64,000 nucleotides of DNA from Promerops cafer (taxonomy: Eukaryota; Chordata; Aves; Passeriformes; Nectariniidae): NCBI GenBank assembly GCA_013398275.1, contig VZSE01009483.1, positions 3,361,907-3,425,906 on the forward strand, in the 5' to 3' direction. Below, one piece after another: positions 30,101 through 45,100 of the stretch. The notes under the pieces are model-generated. The model had not been told where the DNA came from. It saw only the letters and a list, made by a program, of their open reading frames with translations, and did no database searches. The first letter of the stretch is position 1. The number at the start of each line of letters is the position of its first letter. Made by a program: the position numbers and the translations under genes.

Positions 30101-33100
30101 TGGTGTGATGAATGCCTCTTGACAAGCTCCCCAAGTCACATAAAAGGTATCTGTGAAAAAAAAGGCAAGATTTGAAACCTTAGGTGCTCAACTCATACGC
30201 TATCTAACTTGACTAGGCACTTCCAAAACAAGTATTTCAAGTTTGTGTGGTATGCTTCAAATGGCTTACCTGCCATATTGTCCAGAACATCAGAGCCCCA
30301 ATCACCTTGAAACACTTTAGTCAAAATGTTATCAAATACTTGAAGTTCTTTCATGCCAACAATTCTGTCCCGGAACAAGCGACGTGCTTCATAAGCAAGA
30401 ACTTCCAATACCAAGTCTGCAGTTTGTATCAATGAGCCTACAAAATTTAAGGAGAGAATTAATTTTATTTATTTATAATAAATTTTCAAATTTCCACTTT
30501 AAAATATGAAATTGAAAATGAGCAAGAGAAATTACATACCAGCAGGAGAGCATCGGTAAGGAAGAAATAAGAGAAAAAGTAAACATTACGAAGTGCTTTT
30601 AAGAATTTCTTTATGGACCATTACAAGATAAAATGAAATATATTCTATTAAAGCAAGTTCTCTCTATTAAAACACGTGTCAGCTTCTAACAAAAATGAAC
30701 AAGGTGTTTCACACAAAGTTAAAATTAAAAGTCAGTTTTCCAGGCAATGAAACCAAGAAAATCCAGAAGACATTTTTAAATGGGAAGAGAAAGATTGATA
30801 ACAAATACTAAACTAATAATAAATTCCCAAAACAGTCTGTATTAGAAAATGCCACTAGAGACTCCAAATCTTAAATATTCCTCACAGAAGTAAAAAGGAA
30901 GGTAAGTAAATAACAAGCCTTGTTGTTCATCACTGGAAAAGCACATGCATATGTCAACATTAGAAACAACTAAGAAGTACTCAAATGAGCTAAGATTACC
31001 CATTCCTTAATTGTCAGTGCAGCTTTTCTGACATCATTCAAGCTGCATTTACCATCTCATGATCCCAGAAAATAAGTGAAAAGGGAGCACAGCATTCTTA
31101 TCACTTTTATCCTCTTTAAGCAGCCCTCTATGCAACCTTCTAATCAATGTAAGAGCTAAAACATAATGAGTAATTGCTTGTGATGTAGTAATTAATAATA
31201 CCAATTTCAGAGACAAAAACAAGATTAGAAAGCAGCCTATGAAGTATGTGTATAAACCAGGTTTATACAACCAGGTTTAGCAGGTATAGCAGGACAAGCA
31301 TGAGAGGCAAGGCTCTGGGAATCCAGAAAAGAACACATATGCTCAAAAAACCCCAACACAAAACACAAAAAAAAACACAGAACAAGAGTGAAGAGTAGGG
31401 GGCACAGTTCAAGTTCCCATAGTAAGAATGCAGTCCCAGCCTACTAACTTCCCTTAAACCATAAATAGCTCCCACACATATTTTAAAACATCATTGGATT
31501 TTTTTAAACTTTTTTATTGTCATGTTATGGAATGAACTGTCAGGCATTTTTTCCCTCTATTGAGTTACAGACAGTTCACAGTTTAAAAAGATAAACATGG
31601 AGTCAACAGTAAGACTGACATCATTTTAGAACTACTTTAGGTCATTTTAGAACTACTTTATTAATGAAAACCAAGTAAGTGACTTACCACCTTCTAAATC
31701 GTATCTGAATAAACCAAGAACCCACTGAGTAAGAATACATGGTGTAAAAAGGTAATGACTGTGATCATCAACTGTGAATTTTGCTCGGACCTAAAAATAG
31801 GAGTTAAGGAAAGGAAAAAAAAGTGGTATTGTAAAATGTAAAGCACTTTTTCTAAGGTACCAGATAGATTAGTTTTCTAGTTGGTGAACATTTAGATATT
31901 TTATGTATGCATGCCTTATTTAGATCTTGTTTTCTGATGACGAAAGATTTTCTCAGAACATTTTATCTGTACCATTTTTGATGGAAACAACTGCACATCT
32001 CCCCTAGGACTGTTATTGCAGTATTATTAAACAAAATACATAATTTTTTAAAACAATACCAAATATGAAACACAAAGGCAATACTGAAATGTAATAAAAA
32101 CCTACCTAAATTATTAACACTTTCTCACTAAAACCTACCTAAATTAGTAATACTTTCTCACTACAAAATACTTCATACTTACTCTTCTCCCAGAGAGGAT
32201 ATTTGAATTTACAACTACATCTTTAATTCAAAGAATAACTGCTTTCATCAGTTATTTGATTGCAGCAAATCAAGCACCACACAGTATCTTCCCCAGTAAG
32301 ACTATGCAGTGATTAAGCAAAGCAAGTAGTTAAGTGTTTTCCTAGATAGAAGTTCATAAGATTTCAAGTGGGAGGCTGACATGAACTTGTGTCCAGTTCT
32401 AAACACCTGTTTTTAACAGTGCACAATTGAAATAGGTAGTCCTTGATGTTTGTAAAGGATGCCACCCTCATATCTCCTTCTGTGTTCATAACAGCATCCA
32501 TAACAACTGGGCACACAATCATCTGTTGCACTGTCTACTCATCCATTAAGCAGGAAAACACTACTATCCACATTTTATAAATCAGGAACTGAAAGTATAG
32601 AAGTGTTAAGATGCCAAAATCCTACAACAAATCTGTGGGAAAGCAAGAGCACTTAATGCTTACTCTGTTTGCTTCTAATACCTAGGATTCTCAGAAATTA
32701 AGACGTTCCAAAATTGATATCAACTTTATTAGAAAGATAAAAACTTGTATTTTAATACTGATAAACCTTTTTACTCGCTTGCTAATATCAAAAGCTTATT
32801 ATTTGTAATAAAATATCTGAATTCTCCTTCTCCTTGAAGAAAGAAAAAAGGTTTCCATACCTGTTGATAGATCTGAACCATAGATCCTGCTAGCTGATGT
32901 ATTTTTGGTAAAGAACCCCAAACAGGGTGATTCTTTAGATTTTTCTGTAGTACAGGTTCCAAGTAGGCACTATAAATAGTTTGCAGTTGTTCTCTTTCTG
33001 GATAGCTAAAAAGGGAAAAAATCTAGTCATTATGGATTTTTTCTATTAAATTAAAACAGACTTAAACTTATATACACAATTACTGAGAAATTTCATTGAA

Positions 33101-36100
33101 TATCATTTCCATCCAGCAGCTAAGAAAAATTATCATTTTATTGCATTAGGCCACTCAGGAATTTTCTAAATACATCTGTTGATATGGTCAAACTTAAAAA
33201 CAAATAAATGAACTTCAATTCCTCTAACTTTTTAACCAAATACCACCTTAAAAAAAGCTGCAGAAAGCAGTTTACTGCAAGCAAAATTAGCCAACAGGAA
33301 AAATATTTCAAACACTTGACTACCAACAGGCAGGTGTAGATTCCTCTTAGCTGGACTCTGGTGCCAAGAGACACCAAATAGCACCAAATCTGACAATCAC
33401 AAACTGTGAGAAAAGATAAAAGACTAGAACAGCCACATCTTTATAAAGACTAAATTGACAAGAGGTCCTTATAAAGAGAGGATCTGAATCTGAGTTCCAA
33501 GAGTTAGACTAATTTACATACACTTACTCAATTGCACAGAGACGAACAATAGAAGTAAATCTGGAGGTAAGTTTATGTCTTCCTAATGTTCCTCCAGCTG
33601 ACATGGAAGCCACAATTTGGATGTTTTCTAAACCAACCCATTCCAGATTTTCGTCATAAAATCCTTGATATGTAAGAACCTTTAATAATTAAATAAATAC
33701 TTCATTAAAGGAAAGTCAACAGAGTATCATACAAAGTACAATAAAATAGTGAGAAGTATATCATTACTTCTGGTTTCTTAATTGCCTGAGGTGTCTTACT
33801 GCTTACAATTTTGTCATCTGCAGATCTGCAGGACTCAGTTGTCCCAATCATTAATGAAGATATGGCTTCCAGAAAATAGATCATGGCTTCTGTACCACTG
33901 ACAATCACCCTCTGGGCCTGGCTCTTCAGCCAGCTTTCAACCCACCTCACTATCTGCTTATGCAGCCTGTATCAACAGCTTTTCTTGAGAGGATTTTTTG
34001 GGAGACAGCATCAGCGGTCTTAGTGAAGTCCAGGTAGACTATATTCATGCTCTTCCCCTCATCAAGAATGACTTCCCCCTGGTGAATTCATGCTGATGCT
34101 CCTGGCATTCTTCTTGTCATTCATATGTCTACTGCACTGTAACTCATTGAGATGAGCACTGTCTTTATTTATTTATAAACATCAGCCAAACAAAAATGGT
34201 ATCTTATTTCTGGCTGACACCTACATAGCCTATTAAAGCACAAACAAAACTAATGCCAATACAGGATGCAGGATTTTAACACTGAAATTTATCAATGTAG
34301 GTATTTAATACATACACTAAATTATATCCAGTATACTTGAGTCTCTTTATAAATAATAGAGTGTTCACCTGCTGCAGAAAAGCCACAAGAGTGCTTGTTC
34401 CCCATTTATCAGGTTTGGGTAGATTGATGTCTTTTAAGTACAAAACAAGCCTTTCACAGTCCTTTGGTCTGTACACTCGTCCAGTGTTTGTGCTGATCAC
34501 AATGCAAGTTTGACTTAATTTCTGCAGAAGATGTTGAGAAGTAGTCTGTGCACTGCAGTGAACAGTAGCTATCTGAGTGGAGCGGAGCTGAGAAAATGCA
34601 TAGTGAAGCAGCATCCTAGAAAACCAAACATGTACATACATATAGGCATAAATAAATTAAAATGCTGGGCATCTGAAGAGATTTCATAGTTTTTGAATGC
34701 ATATACATATACTGCATCCTATATTAATGGAATAGGTGGAGCATGAGATTCGCCAAATTCAACATTCTTGCCTTTAAAACTGTAACATTTTCCATTCACA
34801 AAATCCAATGAAAGTGCAGTGTATACAGCTACACAAAACAAACAGCTAATTTAATACCTTGATCATAGTGACCAAAACCATCTAAAGAAGGAATCTAATA
34901 AAGGCAACAGGATGTGCTAAATTGGGTTGCCTGCACAGGGCATCTAGAGCCTCTTGAAATGAGACTGGATCTCACATGCCTCTAAGCTGTTGCTCCATGA
35001 CAGTAGTTTTCCAAAGATCTTGTTTCGTATCTAAAAGCCATATTCAGATGTCTTAGATGCATAGTGACAGTCTGAACTGTCCCTGTAGAGCTTTGTAAGA
35101 ATTTACTTATTTGCCACTACATGAGGTTTGTTTAGTTAATGACTTTAACAAGTCATATTCTATCAGAAAGTCATATGATAAAAGCATTATAAACAAAATT
35201 AAATTCTGTCAAACAACTAGAAGTATATTTTACTTAGAGTAGGAACTATTTTTTACCCCTTTCCACATCCTTCAGGACCCACAAGAAGAAATGGCTGCTT
35301 ATTATTAATATCTAGCCATGGTCTAAAGTAATCTAAGCCTCTCTGCATGTCAGGGGTTTGGATGACAGGAAGTGTTTGGAGATTACTGAAGTCATCAGCT
35401 GTTAGATTTTCAGGTCTTTTCAGCTGATACAGCATTAGCTCTCCAGTGTCAGTATCATAATATGTGTCCAGGGGCTTCCTCGGATCAGGAGGAGACTCTT
35501 GTGCCCAACTGAAGATCTTTAAAAAAAATAAAAATAAAGCTTCAGTTAAAACCATACTCCTAACAAGATCTACCATTTCAAGCTAGTCTAAAGAATGTTC
35601 AAAGAATACTTATGTAAAATCAAATATATAATTCTTCATTTTGATAGTTTGAGGCTGCCTTTGAAAATCCAATCATATCATGCTTTATGATTAAGTCCTT
35701 AACTAAACAATAATATATTATTCTTCCACTTTTCATAATATAAAGAAATTAAATTGTATTTAGAAATGCCTTAATTTTTTTTAATATTAGGCATCCTAAT
35801 AAGAAGAATACCTAAGAATACCTCCCTGATGAGGTGCAAAGTCCTGTTTCTATTTCAAGTACACTGAACAGAAAAAAAAACAAAAAAATGAATCTGAATT
35901 ACATATACAATACGAATAGACAAACACGGTCTGCTACAGTGGGTCCATGCACTAAGCAGTACGGACAAAGGCATTTCACTATCTCTTGGCACAGGACCAA
36001 AGGATTGCTATCTGGGATGGATGCAATGCATCAGTGACACATTCCTTCACTTCTCAGCTATTTCCCTACAGATAACACAAATTAAAATCAAATTAGAGCA

Positions 36101-39100
36101 CAGAGATTACCTCTTTTGCGAATTCTTGTCGTGACTTCATGTTGAGATTGCCACCAAGACCACGTAACAAGTTAATAATAAACTGTCCATGATCAGTACT
36201 TCCGTGAAGATGAGACAGTCCATTCATCACAGTTCCAACTAAACTTGTTTCCACTACAAAGTCATTCTGTAAATTGAAATTTGTAGCAGATTTAAATATA
36301 TTCCTCAATATAAATGTGATATGTTGCTAGCATGCTGTTATTACTCATTGCTTTTTGACATTTACATGAATGAGGAAAGATCTCAACGCTGCTAATGTTC
36401 TAGAAAATTCACTTGACTTTAAATTATTTCTAAGCACTGATTTGGAGGTTTTAATTCCAGACTGTGAGTTCATGCAATATAGGATAAGCAATCAGAACTT
36501 CCCTCACAGATTTTGAGAATCCATAAGGAATAAACATAACTGTACACTGGAAATTTTCCTTTTGAACAGATTCTTTATGGATTTTGCTGTCTGGCACCAA
36601 AGGGAATTTGCAGCCTCAGGAACAATGCCTGGATTTTCCTTTGATACTTTAAAAGTTTAAAAAATGCCATGGGTAAAAGAACTAGGAGGAAAAATAATTA
36701 GAAGAACACAATAGGACCATGCATGTTCCCCAGGAGGAGATAATTCACATCTCTTACACACTTGTACACTGGCCACAGCAGTGGGGAAGTCTCCTAAAAA
36801 ATATTTTTCAGCACATAAACTACTTGGTCAATGCAAATCCAACTCCTCCAGAAAGGGAGTCTGGGAAGCATCATTAATGTGGTCACAGCACCAAGCCTGC
36901 CAGAGTACAAGAAGGATTTGGACAATGCTCACAGGTACACGGTTTGATTCTTGGGGTGGTCCTCTGCAGGGCCAGGAATTGGACTTCAGTGATCCCTGTG
37001 GCTCCCTTCCAACTCAGGATATTCTACAATTCTATAATTCCATCCAAAAAGTGCTGAGGGTTTCTTTTTTTAATTACAGTTCAACAATTAATCTGAATGA
37101 TCTATTCAGTGCTAAACTAGAAAAATGGATCATACTTAACAGAAGCTGAAATTTGATTAAGTATTCATTTACTAACCTTCTTTACAACCCAGTTTAAAGC
37201 CTTTTCAAAATAGTCCCCAATCCAATTTTCAAGGTTGTATCTGCATTCTTCAGGCTGACTTCTTATCCAAGACTTTATTAGAGCATTAAGATCTGTGTCT
37301 TCATCACTAAGTCAAAACAAAGCAAGATTCAGATAAATACGAGACACCAATATCTTTAAATAGACTGTTTTAAAGGAACAACAAATTTCCAGAAAAAGTC
37401 TGGTAAAATACTTTAACAATTTCTAACCAATATTTGGGCTCTCCAGTAAAGAACTCATAGTCTTTTAGAAAAAATCTGAGGTATTTCAGTCAAAAGTTTA
37501 TAACAAACACCACAGAAGGGGTATGCAACCTGAAGAAACTTCACCAGTGACTGGCTTCCTAAGTGTAAGTAACTAACCAACTGCTCCCTTCACTTTTTCA
37601 AGAAAAGTAAGTATATATTTGTTTACCTTAAAAGTATGTAAAAGTATGTAAAGCCACTCCTGTGGCTTACCTCAGAAAGATCATTCCCATTCGAGATATT
37701 GTAGCAGGAGAGGCACAGCTAAGGTCATGAGTTTCAAATATAAAGTTGACATTTGAACCAAACTGAATTCTTTCTCCACTGGGCATAGTCAATAATTTGT
37801 TGTCATCCAAAACAGAATTCAAAGATTCAATCCATTCAGGATCAATATCACCATCACAAATTATCCATGATGTAATATCTATTTCCAGACAGAAAAATAA
37901 AATACCAAACACAAGAAAAACAGTTCAAAAATACCAGCCCTTGCTATCTTAATGTTATTTATTATTCTTTCTTCATTATGACTTACAGTTCTATGAAGAC
38001 TTTCCTCACACGCTTTACCTTCTGCTGCCTATTTTTGCTTTCTTATCACAAAATTTGTAAAGAATGTACCGAGGCTTTTGGCTACAACTGTCACCAGAAG
38101 TTTTTCTTGCCTTATGCTATCCACAAATAATAACACAATATAAAGAAGTACTTGAAAATGAATGATTTCAGTAATTTCGGTGCAACATCTGCGAGCCCCT
38201 CTCAGACATACCTCGGGGCTCTCTCACCACTTGCCGAGCGCTGTGCGTAAGCACTCCATCAGACCATTCCCTGGTATCCATGTCGATGCGGCCCAGCAGC
38301 TGATGCCGAGGCATGGCTTTGGGATTCATGGTGTACTGCTTCACTGCTTTGCCAGTTTTACCAAGGGCTGTCCTTAACATCCGCCAGAGCGTTGATTTAC
38401 CTCCACCACTTGGACCTACGATAACTACACCCATCCTTTGACGCAGCTGCTCGTATAACTCCAAAGCCTTCTTGATCTAGACAATGCAAGAGATAATGGC
38501 CACGTGAAACTGCAAAGCTAAATCAAACATGTTCCTTTGTAGTATTTCTGAGATTTACTTCGCACGCAGACACTTTCTGTAATTTTGGTTTTTTAAACAA
38601 CAGATAATAGCAGGTATATTTAAAATTATGATACTAAAGTTTATGAAGAAATTTATTTTACATGTTAGAAGCATTTCACTAAATTACTAATACAAAAATA
38701 ATAGACATCTTTGAGCATATTTTTAATGAGAATTTAACAATCAGTCACAAAACTTCATCCAGTTCTACAATAAATAAATAAAAACAAGGCAGAGAACTGC
38801 TTGCAAAAATCAAATATTGACATATTTCATTCTCTCACTGCCCAAAATATTCATTGGCATTTGTACCTGGCTTGAATGTAACTGTGTCACATGTTCACAT
38901 CTTACTTTTCCTTGCACTGTTTTTCTTTCAATTACATAACTGATTTACCATGCTTCAAACACACATCTTATTTTTTATATATATGCAATTACTTTATAAA
39001 ACATTTTTCAAAAGAAAACAGAAATTAGTTAAATGAATGTAATATTAATCAGTTCTAGTTTAGAATAATACTGTTTTGTTGTTGCAGTTGATGTTTACCT

Positions 39101-42100
39101 GTGTGCTTATAATTTCCAAGTTTGCTTCCTCAAAGACTTGTTGTAAAGCTGCAGTTAACTCAGCATATTCCACATCTTGAGAATCAGTGCCAGGAAATAC
39201 ATCTTTAACCAGCTCATCAAAACGTGTGCAGTCTGCAAAAGTAAGCTTTGATGTGGTGTTCAGCCGCAAAGCTTGAACCACTATGTGACTTTCATTAACT
39301 GGAAAGAAAAACAAAGAAAACAGATCCGTCTAAGCTGTGTCAGCACTGCTCATATGTTGAAAGTAGATTTGGAGCATAGGTTCTAGAATTCCAGTTCATG
39401 TGCCATTCTACTTGGAAGCTAGGCATAGTCAGGCATACTTACTGTAAGTACGATATATGCCTACAAATGCATTCCATACAGTTAAGAGGTGGTTATGATG
39501 CTGGTCAGATGCAGACTATTTGTTGTGTCAAAATTTGTAAACTTTCAGATATATGCTGGTTAAGCAAACAGGAACCAGTAGCTGTCTCCTAAAGATGTGA
39601 AATGCTCATCCATTCCACACTCTTTAATTCCCTCTCATTTAACACCTAAACAACAATAACTTAAAAAATCTTTAAAAAATGCAGTGACTCAGTCTAGTCC
39701 AATATATTTCTATCATTCCTACCTATCCTTATATTTGTCTCTGTCTACCAATCTGAATCTAGTGCCATGTGACAATTTCTGCAAAACTCAGAGTAAAAAT
39801 GGTCCCATAACTAATGAATACTGACAGCATCAGAGGATCAACTTTCCTGTCCTAAGCCAAGTGAAATCAAGACTTTGACAATCATTTAAAATGATTCCCA
39901 AATTAAGTCCTGCAATCTGTGTTCTTATCATGATATAAAAGCTCAATCTAGAATATGACTGATGGCTTGAGTTTTAGCTTTCATATTTTCCAGATTGTGG
40001 GCTGCATTAGTATATAACTCTGAACTTCATATAGAGCATTGGCAAGTTCTCTTCACAGTTTAGTGAGACAAAACAATCCTTTTCCAGCCCGAGAACCATG
40101 GACACCGTTGCAGCTTCAGGCCCAAAAAGAATAAACAACAGCGAATTGAGGAGAGCAATCTGGGAGGATGGGACTTCATTACCTGAAGCTGTAATTGGAC
40201 AATTAACCCCAATATATAAATGGACCAAAATGTATAAAAGTGTGAAAACCTGTGACTGGTTGTCCATCTTGTGTCCATCTTGGGTAGAGTCATGGCCGGG
40301 CTCTTGTACTGCCCAAGGTAGTAAAAGAAAAAGCCTTTGAAGGCCTTTTAATAAATACCTACTTTATTCCTTTAACTTTGTCTAGCCTCTGTTCCAGATA
40401 GCCTCTCTAGGCATCATGACAAATCTTTTGTGATCTCCTAGTGAAGGTGGGCTTTCATTGATATTTTCTTCTTTTCTAAATTGCCTACAGATACAAGCCA
40501 CAGCTTTTTAAAACTCCAGTGAACAAGAAAGCTGGAGTGAATTATATTTGTACAAGATCCTGAAGAATCAAAAGTTTGGCGTGGTCAGTCTTACTTTCTT
40601 GCTTTGCGTTGCTTTTCTTCAGCTGATGAAGAAGACTGCCACAGCCTCTCAAAACAGTCTTCAGTGCCCGTAAACCCCAATCATAGTGCTGCTGTGGTGT
40701 CAGAAGCTCCCTGAATTTAAAAACAACAATATTGCAATAAGCTCTAGGTGACAGCATCTGAAATTTTGGTTTGGTGAATGAACACTCTTATAATACAGGT
40801 TTGGTCAAAAGACAAACTGGCACGTATTTGTAGTGTCATCTGAAATGCATTTCAGAAATACAGCAATGACACACTGGAATTTTCAGAGGGGTTATATTCA
40901 ACACGCATTTATTATTGACCCTTACAGCACTCACTATAACTTTTGATCTTTGTACTCTCTAATGCACATAGTTACAACCAAATAGGCACTTGCATTTCAA
41001 CAGTTTTAAAAGTTCAGTACAACACAATGTGAGCATTCATATGCTCACATTTACATTTCATGACATACTAGGGGAGCAACTGGGAGCAAAACACAATTTG
41101 ATCCCTTGAGATTAACTGAATTCAAGATATTTTCACATCTCGACCTCCCAATATACTGCAGTATTTTAACTTTTTAAATATCTGTACAGAGATTTGCATG
41201 GCAAGCCACTTAGATTTAAGAGCTACAAGGGAAGAGAATTAGAAAGGTAACTTTACTAAGGAGGGGAGAAGTGGGGAGGTGAAAGCTTACCTTGCTAGAT
41301 TAAAAATAGCCACTAATTTTCTACCCAGTGTTTTAGCATCCTTAAAGCCTTCTGAATACAAAATAACTTCCGCAATGAGTTCATTGTCTGGATGAGTCAT
41401 AGCAACTGGCCTGAAAAGTTGCTTGAGGTTATCAGGCAGTTTTTGTCTTCCTCCATAACCTTTTCCAGCAGGATTCAGAGTGATAAAAATTCCAGAATTA
41501 GGATCCATTTCAACCTAGCATTAGAAGTGCATTGTAATGATATATTGTCAGATGAAACAGTATTGAGAAATGCTGGGTGGACTATGTTTAGTTACAGTAG
41601 TCAGTTTTTACGTGTGGCCAAAGTGAATAAGATAATTAAGTTTTCCTGTACCTTTTTGCCAAGCATCTCACATACAGGACTGTGTTTCTTCAATGCATGT
41701 TGAATTGTCTGAACCTGCATGGATACTGCAGACAATACAGCTTCCTCAAGTCTATTGAATTCATCAAAACATCCCCAAGCACCACACTTCACCAAGCCCA
41801 CAAATATGCGTCCCATCGACTTCACATCAATACCCTTGAAATTGAAAAGAATGTTATCAAAATTCAAATAACAAGAAAATACAGAAGAATGTCTTCCTAT
41901 CCACTAAAAAGTAGGTCCTTGAAAATATCCACAAATTTCTAACGGCAACTGACAAATTATCAGAATAGTTTCTGTAATAATTTCAATACAACTACTATAA
42001 CTACTACTACTGCTACTACTACTACTACTAATAATAATAATAATAATAATTTATATAATAAAACTTAATATTATAATTTTAAAATTATTTCTGGAATATA

Positions 42101-45100
42101 ATATTGCTTTATGAAGTATGGGTATAGATATCCATTTGCTAAATTAAACAGAACCATATTCACCTCATCACAATTAAAGACTAATACTTGTCTTCCAAGA
42201 ATCCCACCCAAGGCCTTTACTGATTCTGTCTTCCCAGTTCCAGCTGGACCATAGGGATTTCCTCCAAGGCCCATCTTCATGGCCTGAGTAAGAGTTAGGT
42301 AACACTTATCTGTCAAAGGTGTATAAACAAGTTTTGGGGAAATCCCCTGCAGAAACAAAACAAATTATATTGATTGGTAGACAGAAAATATGGGCAATTT
42401 AATTTCATTAACTTTATTCATAAGTAATTAATTTGATAATATAAGGCAACAGCCAAAATTTCTGTCTCATTAAGAATATGAATTTGTTTACAAAGCTGTC
42501 CTTGTTTTATATCAAATGCCAATGTATTGTTCAAATTTTTTCACAACTACAGATGAAACTGCACTTGGATATATAAAAGCAAGCATATTAAAAAACATTT
42601 ATATGACAATGGAGCTACTTTGATACAACTTATATTTACCCCATCAGCATCAGGAAAGAAAATTATTACCCTATCTTTTAATATTATCTATGAAATAGCA
42701 TGTTAAGGACATAAAGTTTATAAAATGATAACAGTTAGGAGACAATCAGCAGCATGTATGAAAAGAGTGTTTGACTCATATATGAAAGCCACTACATAAA
42801 AATACCACACCTGATATTCATAAGTATATTGGAGTTCAGCATCTACCATCTGAACATAACATTTTTTGTCATTCATATAAAACCTCAGCTGCTTCTTCCA
42901 AGCCCAGTCTTCAACACTGTGAACCTCAGCTTGATTCAGCTGTTTCACCACATCAATGTTATGAATGATATCAAGAATCAGAGCTTTAAGCTTGAGCTCG
43001 AGGATACCAGATTCTGCAAATAATCACACCAAAAGAAAAAATCACACCAGTGTAGCAAGGAAGACACCCATTCAAAAGTTCATTGTGCTGCTTTCTATTA
43101 TCAGGAGATTTTATTTAGATCTTGTTTGAATTATATAAAGATTTCTTATTTTCTAAAGCAAGCAGCATAAAATAAAATACAAACAATATAAATCATGTAA
43201 CTTTAGTCATTTTGAAGTGATTTTTTCTGCCTCTACATGGGGGAGATGGGGGGGTGTGAGACAGAGGGACAGGGGGAGAGAGAAGGGGAGAGGAAAAAGG
43301 AGAGGCAGAGGCTTTTCTGCAAAGCAATTTATGTCAGGAGTGTTAATAACCATGTCCACTTCAGCAATCAATCTGGCCAAACCTGCTGAGTGACCTGTTG
43401 AGCATCTGAAAACCATACTACACACACTCTGGAGATTTTACTCAGAATAATTATGGTGATGTGGAGTGAAAGTTCATTAACAGATTGGGTGCATTAAGTA
43501 TACTCTTAGAGCATATTGTTTAATTTAATTTCACTGAAAGAAATACAGTTTGTGTGTTTCTATACCATTCCATGATGGGAATTAGAGCAAAGTAAGTAAG
43601 AATAATCACAACTCATTTGAAAATCCCACCTATTTTCCAAACTAAAACATTAATGTAATGTATTATACAGCAGATGAAATGAACACTCCTCTGTAACTGG
43701 TGAGATTTCTCAAACAGCTATAGAAGGAGGACAGAAAGGGAGCTCAGATAAAGAACCACACTTACAGACTTCTGGAGGTAGGTGATATGAATCCTACTTC
43801 TAATTAATGTGTCAGATGTTTACAGTTCACAAATTGCAAACTAGAATTTAATGCAATAAACAGCTATCAAAATGTGGTGGAAGATTATCAATTACATATC
43901 GAGTCCTTTTATACCTAAGATTAAAGCCATCTCATCTAACCTACAGTGTGGCATTTTTTATCTGAGGTAGTCACTGAAAGCCCCACCTATTCTCAAAAAA
44001 GAAAAAAGCACTCAGAGGCGTAATTATTCTAACCCATTCGGACTATGTCAGATTCAGAGCAATTATGTCTTGAGAATAACTGGTTTATTTTGCCTCAAAG
44101 GTACTCAAGAATTATTAGATCAGACATGGATGTGTATGTCTAATATAGAAAAAGAGAATCACCTACACAGTTGTACAGAATATACTGGCTTGACACAATG
44201 TACCTCAACTGCTGTTTCCCCATTTCCTGTGAAACAGTAGATATATAAGCTAAAAGATAGAAACTTACTTAAAAAATTAAGAAAAGAGGTCTCCAAATAC
44301 ATAAATTCTCCAAGATAATTTCGAATATATATAAAAATCCTTTTGTTTACTTTGAAATATTTATGACTCTAATCTTGGCTGTAATAGGTGTGACTTTATA
44401 TAACTCAGCTTTGTGAACTCGAATTGAGACAGATTTATATAATTTCCTGTTTAAATAAACTGTAAAACACTATACAACTGCAGTCATAATAAAGAGTTAT
44501 ATATTAATTATCATTTTTATACCTGTACTCCCAGCATCTTCTATGCCACTACCAATGCTAGTATAATGGTCCAGTTTAGCTGTGAGTTCTAATTCTAATT
44601 GTTGCAGATTATGGTTTTTGATAGCACTTTCAACATCTTCAGTGAACAGAATTTGTTCTGCCAAGGAAAGAATCTTTGGAAGAGAAAGTTCAAATTATAA
44701 TTTATAAATACCGAACACATAAAAAAAACTAAACAGTTTTTCAACTAATTTGCAGTGTTTATTAGGTCTGATATTTTAAATCTTTTATTGTATAATTTTT
44801 AAACAAAGCTCTACATTTGCTATGATCCTAGGAACAAATAAAGCCATCTTAAAACCTGGCAAAATACAAGTCTTTTCCATTAAGTGGTGTGTCAAAATGC
44901 CATGTAAAAAACTTCAATATTTCAAATGTTTGCAAAGGAATTTAATAAAAGGACATATTTTTAAGAACTTCTTTACATGATAAATGAGTAAAATGGATTT
45001 GATTGGAGTTATTTTCTTCCAAATCTAAATGTACAGTTCTTCACGAAACTAAAAAAAATAACTTATTTGGTAATTCTAAGACTACATAGGGGCATTACTG

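Noticed and set aside
36781..37149. Open frame of 122 codons on the plus strand
   Set aside because: It overlaps a CR1 3' end and has no protein similarity I recognise.
40098..40340. Open frame of 80 codons on the plus strand
   Set aside because: It lies within the LTR at 39996-40421; LTRs of this kind do not encode a protein.
41029..41048. Inverted repeat tgtgagcat/atgctcaca with a short loop
   Set aside because: The hairpin is only 8-9 bp with no T run or conserved context, so it could be chance in a 64-kb window.
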